Part shown: piece by piece, positions 7,929 through 17,623 of the stretch
Numbering within the stretch: position 1 is the stretch's first letter
Layout: the number at the start of each line of letters is the position of its first letter
From: Pseudolabrys sp.
GTDB lineage: Bacteria > Pseudomonadota > Alphaproteobacteria > Rhizobiales > Xanthobacteraceae
Direction of reading: 5' to 3'
DNA length: 40,108 bases
Assembly: GCA_019689975.1 (NCBI GenBank)
Contig: JADGGK010000023.1
Coordinates: forward strand, 1-40,108
The notes under the pieces: model-generated
What the model saw: only the letters and a program-made list of their open reading frames with translations
Databases searched by the model: none
Told to the model about the DNA's origin: nothing
Translations under genes and position numbers: made by a program

Positions 7929-8088
7929 GCTTCCTCCCGCTCCGCCGCCGCGGACAAGGACCATAGGCGATCGCATCACCACGGAAAAGTGGCAGGCGCG
8001 CCTGCCCTACTCGACAGGTCCGGGGCGAAGCGCCTAAGAGAATTGCCGGCCTCGGGCACCGAATAAGTTTGCAGCGGGAGGAACGGGA

Positions 8089-9015
8089 ATGGCGGACGGC
8101 AGGAAGAGGCGCAGCGTGGGCATCATCGGCCTTGGCATCATGGGCGGCGCCTTTGCCAGGAATCTCGTCGCCGCCGGGTGGCGCGTGGTCGGCCATGACA
8201 CCAACGCGGCGCGCCGTCGCGAGGCCAAGCGCGCCGGGGTGGTGCTCGCCGACGATGCGGCGGAAGTCGCCGCGCAGGTGCCGATCCTCCTCACCAGCCT
8301 GCCGCATCCGCGCGCGCTGATGCAGACCGTGCGTCGCCTCGCCGCCGCCCGCTTGCCGCGGAAGATCGTGGTGGAGATGAGCACATTCGCCATCGCGGAC
8401 AAGGAGAAGGCCGCGCGCCTGCTCGCCAGAGCCGGCCATGTGATGCTCGATACGCCCGTAAGCGGCACCGGCGCGCAGGCTGCCCGCCGCGACCTCGTCT
8501 TCTACGCCAGCGGCGACCGGCGCGCGATCCGGCGCGTCAAGCCGCTGCTCGAGAGCTTCGGTCGCCGCGTCTACGACGTAGGCGCCTTCGGCAATGGCAG
8601 CAAGATGAAATACGTCGCCAACCTGCTCGTCGCCATCAACAACGTGGCCAGCGCCGAAGCCATGGTGCTCGGCATGAAGGCCGGACTGCCGCCCCGTCTG
8701 ATCTACGACCTTGTCCGCGCCGGCGCGGGCAATTCGCGCGTCTTCGAACTGCGCGCGCCGATGATGGTCAAGGCGGACTACAGCGACGTCACCATGAAGA
8801 TCGATGTCTGGGACAAGGACATGCGGGTGATCGGCGACTATGCGCGCAAGATCAAGGCGCCCACGCCGATGTTCGACGCCTCGAAGCCCATCTATCGGCG
8901 CGCGCAACGGCGGGGCCTCGGCGCGCAGGACACCGCGGCGGTCTGCGCCGTGCTGGAGCGCATGGCCGGGCTCAAACGGCGCAGGATCGCCTCCGGCGCG
9001 CCGCGCGCGCGTTAA
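8089..9015 (+). CDS. NAD(P)-dependent oxidoreductase, beta-hydroxyacid dehydrogenase family (second copy)
   Basis: A 308-residue member of the 3-hydroxyisobutyrate dehydrogenase family with GIIGLGIMG (residues 11-19), DTPVSGTGAQ (about 121-130) and catalytic Lys174 in GSKMKYVANLL. The N-terminus has a basic extension (ADGRKRR) and the C-terminus ends in an arginine-rich tail (RRRIASGAPRAR). It is clearly diverged from the neighbour on the opposite strand, so the two likely act on different hydroxyacids. ATG 8089 follows a GGGAGGAA ribosome site at normal distance. No partner gene follows closely; 295 bases separate it from Liv system 1 and I see no feature there. Confidence 0.93.
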   Translation: MADGRKRRSVGIIGLGIMGGAFARNLVAAGWRVVGHDTNAARRREAKRAGVVLADDAAEVAAQVPILLTSLPHPRALMQTVRRLAAARLPRKIVVEMSTFAIADKEKAARLLARAGHVMLDTPVSGTGAQAARRDLVFYASGDRRAIRRVKPLLESFGRRVYDVGAFGNGSKMKYVANLLVAINNVASAEAMVLGMKAGLPPRLIYDLVRAGAGNSRVFELRAPMMVKADYSDVTMKIDVWDKDMRVIGDYARKIKAPTPMFDASKPIYRRAQRRGLGAQDTAAVCAVLERMAGLKRRRIASGAPRAR

Positions 9016-9310
9016 GCGCGGCGCCTGCATCCCTTTCTCGCCGCTCGCGCCGAATGCGCGCGAACCGCGGCGTGCGTCGATTCCTTGCCAGCCTGGTTGC
9101 CAATCCGCCGCAAGCCCGACCCGCGGGCGGCGCAAGGCATGAGCCGCGCGGCGCGCGCCATGCGTCCGACTCCGTGCCCGCAACCTCTCCCGGGCGCCGG
9201 CGCCTTATCGCCGGTCCAGCCTCCGGTTCCGGCGGCGATAGGGGGGTCCAAACCCGGTTCGGCTGGGGTAAGCTTCGCGCAACCTTCGCAAAGAAGGGTC
9301 CAGGGGGTTA

Positions 9311-10351
9311 ATGGGCACGCAGTTCTGGGTCGTCCAGGCGTTCAACGGCATTTCCTACGGCGCGCTGCTGTTTCTGGTCGGCAGCGGCCTGTCGCTGATT
9401 TTCGGCGTCATGCGCATCGTCAATCTGTCGCACGGCGCCTATTTCCTGTGGGGCGGCTACATCGCGCTGTCCGTCATCGGCGCCACCGGCTCGTGGGCGC
9501 TGTCGCTGCCCGTGGCCGCGCTGGCCGTGGCCGCGATCGGGGTCGCGATGGAGCGCCTGTTCCTCCGTTCGGACGGCTTCGCGCGCCTGCGCACCGCGCT
9601 CATCGCCGTCGGCCTCGGCGTGCTCGGCGCGCTCGCCTTGGCCGCGCGCTGGGGCGATGTGACGGGCGGTTCCTGGGCCGGCTTGGTCATGCTGGCGGCG
9701 GCCTGCGCGGCGATCGCCTATGTTCTCCTGGATCGCATTCCCGTCCTCGCCGTCGAAACCGATGTCCTGCGCCAGGTGCTGTTGACCGTGGGTTTCGCAT
9801 TCCTGTTTCAGCAGGCGGCGCTCGACATCTGGGGCGGCAACAACATGGACATCAATCCGCCGCACGAAATGACCGCGAGCATCGTCGTCGGCGGCCTCTA
9901 TTTTCCGCTCTACCGCGTGTTCATGATCGGCATGGCGATCGTCATCGGCGCCTTGCTCTGGCTGGTCATGGAGAAGACGCGCATGGGCGCGGCGGTACGC
10001 GCGACCGTCGACGACGCGCAGATGGCACGCGGCGTCGGCATCGACACCAACCGCGTGTCGATGTTCATCTTCGCGCTCGGCGCCTTCCTCGCCGCGCTCG
10101 GCGGCGTCATCGGCGGGGCGTTCCTCGGCATCTATCCCGGTCTCGATTTCGAGATTTTGCCGCTCGCCTTTGCCGTGGTGATCATCGGCGGCATGGGCAG
10201 CCTCGGCGGCGCCGCCATCGGCGCGCTGGCTGTCGGCCTTGCCGACAATTTCGGCAAGGCGCTGTTTCCGGAAGTGTCCTATTTCACGCTTTACGCGCCG
10301 ATGGTGCTCATCCTGGCCGTGAAGCCGACCGGCCTGTTCGGACGCGAGTGA
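9311..10351 (+). CDS. livH: Liv-type ABC transporter permease 1 (LivH family) with internal duplication
   Basis: A 346-residue inner-membrane permease of the LivH family. The N-terminal signature is GLSLIFGVMRIVNLSHGAYF, and the C-terminal family block is FAVVIIGGMGSLGGAAIGAL. Typical members (including the two others here, 289-290 residues) are about 55-60 residues shorter. The extra length lies between residues 81 and 176, where residues 81-137 and 141-197 resemble each other with an exact 60-residue offset: ER/DR at 81/141, LR at 93/153, VG at 100/160, WG at 114/174. This adds about two hydrophobic segments. First gene of Liv operon 1; the symbol denotes the family, and the transported substrate is unknown. 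Confidence 0.93.
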   Translation: MGTQFWVVQAFNGISYGALLFLVGSGLSLIFGVMRIVNLSHGAYFLWGGYIALSVIGATGSWALSLPVAALAVAAIGVAMERLFLRSDGFARLRTALIAVGLGVLGALALAARWGDVTGGSWAGLVMLAAACAAIAYVLLDRIPVLAVETDVLRQVLLTVGFAFLFQQAALDIWGGNNMDINPPHEMTASIVVGGLYFPLYRVFMIGMAIVIGALLWLVMEKTRMGAAVRATVDDAQMARGVGIDTNRVSMFIFALGAFLAALGGVIGGAFLGIYPGLDFEILPLAFAVVIIGGMGSLGGAAIGALAVGLADNFGKALFPEVSYFTLYAPMVLILAVKPTGLFGRE

Positions 10352-10361
10352 GCAAAGCGCG

Positions 10362-11363
10362 ATGCGCGACACGATCAAGATCCTTTCCGTCGTTCTGCTC
10401 CTGGTCGCGCTGCTCCTCGTCGTGCCGCGTTCGGGATCGTTCGTGGTGCTGCTCGCGACGCGTGCCATGTGCTTCGCGATCCTGGCCATGAGCGTCGACC
10501 TGCTGCTCGGCTTCACCGGCCTTCCCTCGCTTGGGCAGGCGGCGTATTTCGGCGTCGGCGCCTATCTCACCGCGATCCTGGCGACACGCTACCATATCGG
10601 TCTCGGCTGGGATTTCTGGCTCGTGGTGGCGGCGGGCATGCTCGTCGGCGCGGCGCTCGCCGCCCTGTTCGGCCTGTTCGCGTTGCGCGCGACCGGCGTC
10701 TATTTCCTGATGATCACGCTCGCGCTCGGCCAGTGCGTATGGGGCCTCGCCTATCGCTGGAATTCACTGACCGGCGGCGACAACGGCATCAATGTCGGCA
10801 GCCGACCGAATTTCGGTCTCGACCTCACCGACGAAACGACGCTCTTTTTCCTCGTCTTCGGCTTCTTCGCGACGAGCCTCGCCGCGCTCTACGTGCTGGC
10901 GCGCTCGCCCTTCGGCCGCAGCCTGGAGGGCATCCGCGAGCGCGAGCTGCGCATGCAGATCCTCGGTTACAATACGTGGTTGCACAAATATCTCGCGTTC
11001 GTCATCGCCGGCGCATTCGGCGGTCTTTCGGGCGTGCTGTGGGCGCACATCAACGGTCATGTGAGCCCCGAAACGGTGGTGCTGACGACCTCGGTCGACG
11101 CGCTGCTCATGGTGGTGCTCGGCGGGGCCGGAACGCTGGTCGGCGGCGCGATCGGGGCGGGTATCGTATTCGCGCTGCGCGAATATCTCAGCACGCTCGT
11201 GCCGTGGTGGCAGTATGTGTTGGGCGGGGTCTACGTGCTCACCATTCTCTACCTGCCCACCGGGCTGATGGGAATCCCGGCGCAAATCCGCCAGTTCCGC
11301 GTCGCCGACGGAAAGGGAGGCCGATCCGGCAAGGTGAAACCGCTGGCATCGGCGCCGTCCTGA
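10362..11363 (+). CDS. livM: Liv-type ABC transporter permease 1 (LivM family)
   Basis: A 333-residue polytopic permease of the LivM family, partner of the preceding LivH-type subunit. Recognisable blocks are LLLGFTGLPSLGQAAYFGVGAY in two parts (GFTGLPSLGQAAYFGVG), LALGQCVWGLAYRW, SPFGRSLEGIRERELRMQ and the VVLGGAGTLVGGAIGAG loop that contacts the ATPase. The segment TGGDNGINVG is typical of LivM proteins linked to aromatic-acid or amide uptake, but this is only a loose hint. The gene starts 10 bases after livH, and the binding protein gene follows 37 bases later. Confidence 0.94.
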   Translation: MRDTIKILSVVLLLVALLLVVPRSGSFVVLLATRAMCFAILAMSVDLLLGFTGLPSLGQAAYFGVGAYLTAILATRYHIGLGWDFWLVVAAGMLVGAALAALFGLFALRATGVYFLMITLALGQCVWGLAYRWNSLTGGDNGINVGSRPNFGLDLTDETTLFFLVFGFFATSLAALYVLARSPFGRSLEGIRERELRMQILGYNTWLHKYLAFVIAGAFGGLSGVLWAHINGHVSPETVVLTTSVDALLMVVLGGAGTLVGGAIGAGIVFALREYLSTLVPWWQYVLGGVYVLTILYLPTGLMGIPAQIRQFRVADGKGGRSGKVKPLASAPS

Positions 11364-11400
11364 ATGATCGAAAACGAAACCGAAGCAGGGAGGAACGTCC

Positions 11401-12672
11401 ATGACCGAGATGAAACGAGTGATGCAACGGACCGGTCCGCTCTTGGGGGGAACGCTCGCGGCCGCCTTGAGCCTCGGCCCGTCTGCGACGGCGGGGGCGG
11501 AAGAACTGCGGATCGGCTTCATCGCGCCGACCACCGGAATCTTCGCCCAGATCGGCAAGGACATGGTCGACGGATTCCAGCTTTACCTCGATCAGCACGG
11601 CAACAAGTTGGGCGGCGCCGAGGTGAAATTCATCGTCGAGGACGAGCAGGGCAAGCCCGACACCGCCGTGACCAAGGCGAAGAAGCTGATCCTGCAGGAC
11701 AAGGTGCACATGTTCATCGGCGGCCTGCTCGCATCCTCCGGCTATGCCATGGCCCCGGTCTCGACCGCGGAGAAGACGCTCTACATCGCCTCGGTGCCGG
11801 CCGCCGACGACCTGACCCAGCGCCAGTTGTCCAAATATCCCTATTTCATCCGCACCACCTGGTCGAGCTCGCAGCCGCACCATCCGCTCGGCCAGTGGGC
11901 CTGCGATCAGGGATACAAGAAGGTCGCGGCCATCGCCGCCGACTATGCCTTCGGCTACGAGGTGCTCGGCGGCTTCCAGAAGGCATTCGAAGACTGCGGC
12001 GGCAAGATCATCCAGAAAATCTGGCCGCCGCTCGGCACCAAGGATTTCGGGCCCTACATTCCGACGATCAAGAGCGATGCCGACGCCATCTTCACGCTGA
12101 TGGTCGGGCCGATGTCGCTCCAATTCCCCAAGCAATTGCGCGCGGCCGGGATCAAGAAGCCGATCATCGGCGGCGGCACGAGCTACGACGAGTTCGTGTT
12201 GCCGTTCATGGGCGACGAGGTCATCGGCGACGTGTCCGCGCTTATGTACAGCGCCGCCCTGGAGACGCCCAAGAACGAAGCCTTCGTGAAGACCTACCGC
12301 GCCAAATACGGGAAGGTGCCGTCCTATTATTCGGAAGCCAATTACACCACCGCGCAGATGATCGACGAGGCGATCAAGCAATCGGGCGGCAAATATCCGG
12401 GCGCCGAACAGTTCATCAAGACCATGCTCGCCCTGAAGATCGACGCGGTGCGCGGCCCCGTGTCGTTCGACGACATGCGCAACCCGATCGAGAACATCTA
12501 CATCAAGAAGGTCGAGAAGAAGAAGATGTTCGGATATGACAAACCCGAGCTGTGGAACACGGTGATCAAGACCTATCCCAACGTCAGCCAGTTCTGGACC
12601 TACGGGAAGGAGAAGTTCCTGGCGCAACCGGTCTACAGCCGCGACTTCCCGCCCTGCAAATATTGTGAATGA
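11401..12672 (+). CDS. Liv-type ABC substrate-binding protein 1
   Basis: A 423-residue periplasmic binding protein (type 1 fold, LivK/amide-binding class). It has a leader (about residues 1-36, hydrophobic LLGGTLAAALSLG, probable cleavage after ATAGA) and then the start of the fold, ELRIGFIAPTTGIFAQIGKD. ATG 11401 follows AGGGAGGAA. It is a clear paralogue of the binding protein at 15268: both contain AADDLTQR and a C-terminal NVSQFW...PVYSR block, and both end with cysteine (CKYCE here). These resemble binding proteins used for aromatic acids more than the amino-acid receptors, an inference only. It sits inside operon 1 between permease and ATPase genes. Confidence 0.94.
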   Translation: MTEMKRVMQRTGPLLGGTLAAALSLGPSATAGAEELRIGFIAPTTGIFAQIGKDMVDGFQLYLDQHGNKLGGAEVKFIVEDEQGKPDTAVTKAKKLILQDKVHMFIGGLLASSGYAMAPVSTAEKTLYIASVPAADDLTQRQLSKYPYFIRTTWSSSQPHHPLGQWACDQGYKKVAAIAADYAFGYEVLGGFQKAFEDCGGKIIQKIWPPLGTKDFGPYIPTIKSDADAIFTLMVGPMSLQFPKQLRAAGIKKPIIGGGTSYDEFVLPFMGDEVIGDVSALMYSAALETPKNEAFVKTYRAKYGKVPSYYSEANYTTAQMIDEAIKQSGGKYPGAEQFIKTMLALKIDAVRGPVSFDDMRNPIENIYIKKVEKKKMFGYDKPELWNTVIKTYPNVSQFWTYGKEKFLAQPVYSRDFPPCKYCE

Positions 12673-12730
12673 CGGCGCGCGCGGGGCCGTCGATCCGGCC
12701 CCGCGCATCCCGCGTCGCGAGAGGTCGCGC

Positions 12731-13501
12731 GTGAACAAGTCACCAACGCAGGTCGCCGGCATGCCGGCGCTCGAGCTTCGCGGCCTGTGCAAGAGCTTCG
12801 GCGGCCTGCAGGCCACGCGCAACGTAAGCTTGCGCCTGATGCCCGGCGACCGCAAAGCCATCATCGGCCCGAACGGCGCCGGCAAGACGACGCTGTTCAA
12901 CCTCATCACCGGCATCTATCCGGTCACCTCCGGGCAGGTCCTCCTGTTCGGTCAGGACGTCACCCGCTGGCCGAGCCACCGCCGCACCGCGCTCGGCATG
13001 GCGCGCACGTTCCAGGTGACGAGCCTGTTCCCGCGGCTGACCGTGCTCGACAATGTTCTGCTGGCCATCACCGGGGTGCGGCCGGCGAAGTTCGTGATGT
13101 GGCGGGCGCTTTCCTCCTACAAGGACGTCTACGAGAAGGCGCACCGGCTTCTCGACGGCGTCGGTTTCCTCGACCGCAAGGAGGTCGAGGTGCGCAGTCT
13201 GTCGCACGGGGAGCAGCGCCAGCTCGAGATCGTGCTCGGGCTCGCCAGCGATCCGAAGATCCTGCTGCTCGACGAACCCGCTGCCGGGCTGTCGTCGGGC
13301 GAATCGGCCGAAATGGTCAAGTTCCTGGCGAAGCTCGATCCGCGCCTGGCGATCCTCTTGATCGAGCATGACATGGACGTGGTCTTCGACGTCGCCTCGC
13401 AGATCTCGGTGCTGCATTTCGGTGAAATCCTGGAGACCGGCACGCCGCGCCAGATCCATGACAGCCCGCGCGTGCAGGAGATCTATCTGGGGACCGGCTG
13501 A
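12731..13501 (+). CDS. livG: Liv-type ABC transporter ATPase 1 (LivG family)
   Basis: ATP-binding subunit (256 residues from the chosen start) with Walker A GPNGAGKTT, a LivG-type insert around ARTFQVTSLFPRLTV, signature LSHGEQRQLEI, Walker B ILLLDEPAAGL and switch histidine IEHDMDVV. It powers import through the two permeases. The start is ambiguous: GTG 12731 has a GAGAGG ribosome-like site, while ATG 12761 sits at the conserved PALELRGL start and GTG 12665 would overlap the binding-protein stop. The C-terminal EIYLGTG is the conserved LivG tail. livF follows three bases after the stop. Confidence 0.92.
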   Translation: MNKSPTQVAGMPALELRGLCKSFGGLQATRNVSLRLMPGDRKAIIGPNGAGKTTLFNLITGIYPVTSGQVLLFGQDVTRWPSHRRTALGMARTFQVTSLFPRLTVLDNVLLAITGVRPAKFVMWRALSSYKDVYEKAHRLLDGVGFLDRKEVEVRSLSHGEQRQLEIVLGLASDPKILLLDEPAAGLSSGESAEMVKFLAKLDPRLAILLIEHDMDVVFDVASQISVLHFGEILETGTPRQIHDSPRVQEIYLGTG

Positions 13502-13504
13502 CCC

Positions 13505-14206
<702 letters not shown>

Positions 14207-14285
14207 CGCGGGTTTCGGCGCGATCGATCGCCCTTGCGCGCACAATATCGACCCGCCGTCGCGCACCCATGCGCAGCCTCCCCCG

Positions 14286-14414
14286 CCATTGCGAGGCTGA
14301 GCGATAGCGCGGGCGAAGCAATCCGGGATCGACCGTGCCGTCATTGCCGACATTGGGCATATGGCACGGCAAAGACCGGATCGCTGCGGCGGCTCACGCC
14401 GCCTCGCAATGACG
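14286..14414. repeat. REP-like inverted pair with nested inner inverted repeat
   Basis: In the 309-base gap 14207-14515, a copy starting 'ccattgcgaggctgagcg' (14286-14328) faces an inverted copy ending 'gccgcctcgcaatgacg' (14373-14414), and 'ccgtgcc' (14333-14339) pairs with 'ggcacgg' (14363-14369) inside. Together they could form a long cruciform or RNA hairpin downstream of Liv operon 1. The same element family occurs at 1-460 and 32377-32474. I see no coding sequence in the gap. Confidence 0.7.
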
Positions 14415-14515
14415 CTGCGCTGCCGCGCGGACGGCTTGCGCCCGGCGGCGAAAGGCGATTATGAAGCCTGCGCGGGCATTCCATTGGATCGACAATCATC
14501 GGGAGCGAGGGGTCG

Positions 14516-15040
14516 ATGCCGTTGAAGCAGGCCGAACGCGTGCTGGAAGCCGCGATCTTCAATAGCCGCTGGTTGATGGCGCCGTTCTATCTCGGCCTCA
14601 TCGTCAGCCTCGCCGTTTTGCTGCTCAAATTCATCGCCCTGCTCTACGAGTTCGTCCTGCATGCATGGACGGCGGGCGAATCCGAGATCATCGTCGGCGT
14701 GCTGTCGCTCGTCGACGTATCGCTGACCGGCAGCCTCGTCGTGATCATCATCCTTTCCGGTTACGAAAACTTCGTCTCGCGCATCGATGCGACGGGTCAT
14801 CCCGATTGGCCGGCATGGATGGCGGCGATCGATTTCGCCGGGATCAAACAGAAATTGCTGGCGTCGATCGTCGCGATTTCCGCCATCCAGGTGCTCAAAG
14901 CATTCATGAATCTCGATACGTCCGCCGAGACGACGAAGCTCGCCTGGCTTGTCGGCATTCATCTCGTGTTCGTCGTCTCCACGCTGCTGCTGGCCTGGTC
15001 CGATCGGGTCGCCGCCCGCGACGAGGGCAAAACCGGCTGA
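14516..15040 (+). CDS. UPF0114 (YqhA-family) membrane protein
   Basis: A 174-residue integral membrane protein matching the YqhA/UPF0114 family (TIGR00645): N-terminal AERVLEAAIFNSRWLMAPFY, then about four hydrophobic segments (roughly 24-46, 58-83, 107-126, 140-160), with the conserved SLVDVSLTGSLVVIII and SGYENFVSRID blocks. The function of the family is not established. ATG 14516 has GGGAGCGAGGGG upstream. It is a single gene wedged between Liv operons 1 and 2 and flanked on the left by REP-like repeats, so it may have its own promoter and no functional link to the transporters. Confidence 0.9.
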   Translation: MPLKQAERVLEAAIFNSRWLMAPFYLGLIVSLAVLLLKFIALLYEFVLHAWTAGESEIIVGVLSLVDVSLTGSLVVIIILSGYENFVSRIDATGHPDWPAWMAAIDFAGIKQKLLASIVAISAIQVLKAFMNLDTSAETTKLAWLVGIHLVFVVSTLLLAWSDRVAARDEGKTG

Positions 15041-15267
15041 GCGACGTCATCGATCGCCGCTCGGCGATGGGCGGCAAGCGGGTGGGAGGTCCCATCACGC
15101 CACCGGGCTTTACAGAGTGGAATATCTTGGCCGATGATGGGTCATAGCTTGCAGGCATGGGGCAACTGCAAGCGGCAGGTGTTCGTAAAGTCGACGCGCC
15201 GACGCCGCTGCATGCGCGGCCGTCGACCATCCGCGACGCCCATCGGGACCACACAGGGAGGAACGCA

Positions 15268-16518
15268 ATGTCTCGCAAGCTTACCCGCCGTCAGGTCGTG
15301 GCCGGCGCCGGCGCCGCAGCGGCAGCGCTCAAATTTCCCGCGCCGGCGATCGCGCAGTCGCAGCCGTTCAAGCTCGGCCTCCTGACCGTGAAGACCGGCC
15401 CGCTGGCGCAGGGCGGCATCCAGATGGAGCAGGGCGTGGTGACGTTCCTGAAAGAAAAGAACTACACGATGGCCGGCCGCAAGGTGGATTTCATTTCCGC
15501 CGACACCGGAGGCAATCCGGCGGGCACCAAGACCAAAGCGCAGGAGCTTGTCGAGCGCGACAAGGTCGACGTCATACTCGGACCGCTCGCCGCCTTCGAG
15601 CTCTACGCGATCAGCGATTACATCAAGCAGCAGAAAATGCCGACGCTGAGCCTCGCCGCGGCCGACGACCTCACCCAGCGTCACGCCAATCCGTTCCTGC
15701 TGCGCGCATCGGCAACGTCCTCGCAGGCCATGCATCCGATGGGACACTATGCCGCGACCGAGATGAAGCTCAAACGGGTCGTGACCATCGTCGAGGACTT
15801 CGCGTTCGGCTACGAGCAGATGGGCGGGTTCCAGGCCGCGTTCGAGAAGGACGGCGGCTGCGTCGTGAACAAGCTGTGGCCGCCCATCGTCACACCGGAC
15901 TACACGCCCTATCTCGCGCAAATCAGCGGCTGCGACGGCGTCTGCCAGGGATTCGCCGGCTCGAACCCGTTGCGCTTCATGAAGCAATATGCCGCGGCCG
16001 GCTTGAAGTATCCGGTGGTCACCGGCGAGACGGGCGGAGACGATGCCCTGCTCAAGAGCTTCGGCGAGGAGGCGGTGGGTCTCGTGAGCTGCTGTCCCTA
16101 CACGCTCGATCTCGAGACCGACGGCAACCAGCGGTTCGTCAACGGCATGTTGAAGAACTTCGACACCGTCCCCGGCTTCTATGCGGCAGGCCTCTACGTC
16201 AATTGCCAGGTGGTCGAAGCGGGTCTCAAGGCATTGAACGGGGATGCCAGCGACAAGGAAAAATTCATGGCCGCGCTCAAGGCGGTGAGTCTTGCCGACA
16301 CGCCGCGCGGCCCCATCAAGTTCGACCATTTGAACAACGTGGTCGGCACCTTCTACATCCGTCGCCTGCAGAAGGAGGGCGCCAAATACGGCCTCAAGCT
16401 CTGGAACAAGACGATCAAGACCTACGATAACGTGAGCCAATTCTGGACCTGGCCGGAACAGGAGTTCCTCGCGCATCCGGTCTACTCGCGCAATTACCCG
16501 CCGCTGAAGGGCTGCTGA
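15268..16518 (+). CDS. Liv-type ABC substrate-binding protein 2 (possible Tat signal)
   Basis: A 416-residue periplasmic binding protein, paralogue of the one at 11401. The leader reads MSRKLTRRQVVAGAG followed by an alanine-rich stretch and AIAQ, so export may use the twin-arginine route (RRQVV) rather than Sec. The fold starts with FKLGLLTVKTGPLAQGG; AADDLTQRHANPFLLR and NVSQFWTW...PVYSR are shared with binding protein 1. It ends in GC. ATG 15268 follows AGGGAGGAACGCA. First gene of Liv operon 2, with 232 bases to the next gene, where I see no other feature. Ligand unknown; aromatic or carboxylate is plausible. Confidence 0.94.
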   Translation: MSRKLTRRQVVAGAGAAAAALKFPAPAIAQSQPFKLGLLTVKTGPLAQGGIQMEQGVVTFLKEKNYTMAGRKVDFISADTGGNPAGTKTKAQELVERDKVDVILGPLAAFELYAISDYIKQQKMPTLSLAAADDLTQRHANPFLLRASATSSQAMHPMGHYAATEMKLKRVVTIVEDFAFGYEQMGGFQAAFEKDGGCVVNKLWPPIVTPDYTPYLAQISGCDGVCQGFAGSNPLRFMKQYAAAGLKYPVVTGETGGDDALLKSFGEEAVGLVSCCPYTLDLETDGNQRFVNGMLKNFDTVPGFYAAGLYVNCQVVEAGLKALNGDASDKEKFMAALKAVSLADTPRGPIKFDHLNNVVGTFYIRRLQKEGAKYGLKLWNKTIKTYDNVSQFWTWPEQEFLAHPVYSRNYPPLKGC

Positions 16519-16750
16519 ACAGCGCTTGACGCTCCTTGATGTTGCCTGTTTCCCGCGCGGGCGGGGATTCACGACCGGGGTTTCGGCGTCTGCGAACTCG
16601 CTCGGCATCCCCGCATCATTTCCCCCGTCGTACCTCGGTGGGTCGGCCGGAGGAGGAACGAGCCCGCGTCGCGCGACGATCGAGCGGCGCGGCGGCGATT
16701 GATCGTTGGAAGCGGATCGACCACAGCGAACGACGACGGGAACGGCCATC

Positions 16751-17623
16751 ATGACTTTCTGGCTGGTGCTGACGGTCAACAGCATCACCTTCGGCGGATT
16801 GCTGTTCCTCCTGTCCGCAGGCTTCTCGCTGATCTTCGGCCTGATGCGGATCCCAAATCTGACCCACGGCTCGCTGTTCATGCTGGGTGCCTATTTCGGC
16901 GCCACGTTCATCGGCGGCTACCTCACGCTGCAATTCGACTTCTGGGTCGCGGCCGTGCTGGCCGCGCTGTCGGTCGCCGTCTTCGGCGCGGTGATCGAGC
17001 GCCTCCTGCTGCGCCAGTTGCCCGGACAGCAGATGGCGCAGGTGCTGGTCACGCTGGGTATCTCTTTCATGGTGGCCGATTTCTGCCTCCTCCTGTGGGG
17101 CGGCGACCCGATCAATGTGGCGACACCGCAGGGTCTTGCCGGCTTCGTGCGCGCCGGACCGGCCGTGTTTCCGCTCTACCGGCTCGGCGTCATCGCGATC
17201 GCGGCGGCGATCGCGGCGGCGCTCTGGCTGCTCCTCGATCGCACGCGGCTCGGCGCCATGATCCGCGCGGGGGTCGACGATCCCGACATGGCGCGCGTGG
17301 TCGGTATCCGCGTCTCGCAGCTCTTCACCATCGTCTTCGCGCTCGGCGCCGGGCTCGCCGCCTTTGCGGGCGTGGTCGGCGCGCCGATTCTCTCGGTCTA
17401 TCCCGGTCTCGATCAGGACATGCTGCCGCTCGCGCTCGTCGTCGTCATTCTCGGCGGCAGCGGCAGCCTGCTCGGCTCCTTCGTCGGCAGCATCATCATC
17501 GGATTCATCTACAATTTCGGCCAGGCCCTGTTTCCCGAACTCGCCTATTTCGTGCTCTTCCTGCCGATGCTGCTCGTGCTCATCCTGCGACCGCAAGGCC
17601 TGTTCGGGAGATTCGTGCCATGA
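16751..17623 (+). CDS. livH: Liv-type ABC transporter permease 2 (LivH family)
   Basis: A 290-residue LivH-family permease, the normal length for the family: FSLIFGLMRIPNLTHGSLF near the N-terminus, GAMIRAGVDDPDMARVVGIRV in the middle, and LALVVVILGGSGSLLGSFVG near the C-terminus. It lacks the 60-residue duplication present in the permease of system 1. Start ATG 16751 (MTFWLVLTVN) was preferred over an upstream in-frame start at 16706, which adds a polar stretch atypical of the family. Its TGA overlaps the livM ATG (ATGA). Confidence 0.94.
   Translation: MTFWLVLTVNSITFGGLLFLLSAGFSLIFGLMRIPNLTHGSLFMLGAYFGATFIGGYLTLQFDFWVAAVLAALSVAVFGAVIERLLLRQLPGQQMAQVLVTLGISFMVADFCLLLWGGDPINVATPQGLAGFVRAGPAVFPLYRLGVIAIAAAIAAALWLLLDRTRLGAMIRAGVDDPDMARVVGIRVSQLFTIVFALGAGLAAFAGVVGAPILSVYPGLDQDMLPLALVVVILGGSGSLLGSFVGSIIIGFIYNFGQALFPELAYFVLFLPMLLVLILRPQGLFGRFVP

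Noticed and set aside
12665-12730. livG 1 beginning at GTG 12665, overlapping the receptor stop
   Set aside because: It would add 22 proline/arginine-rich residues not typical of the family and has no good ribosome site; GTG 12731 or ATG 12761 fits better.
15142-16881. A 579-residue open frame on the minus strand opposite binding protein 2
   Set aside because: It shows no recognisable domain, has shadow-frame composition, and the opposite strand encodes a clear receptor with a ribosome site and leader.
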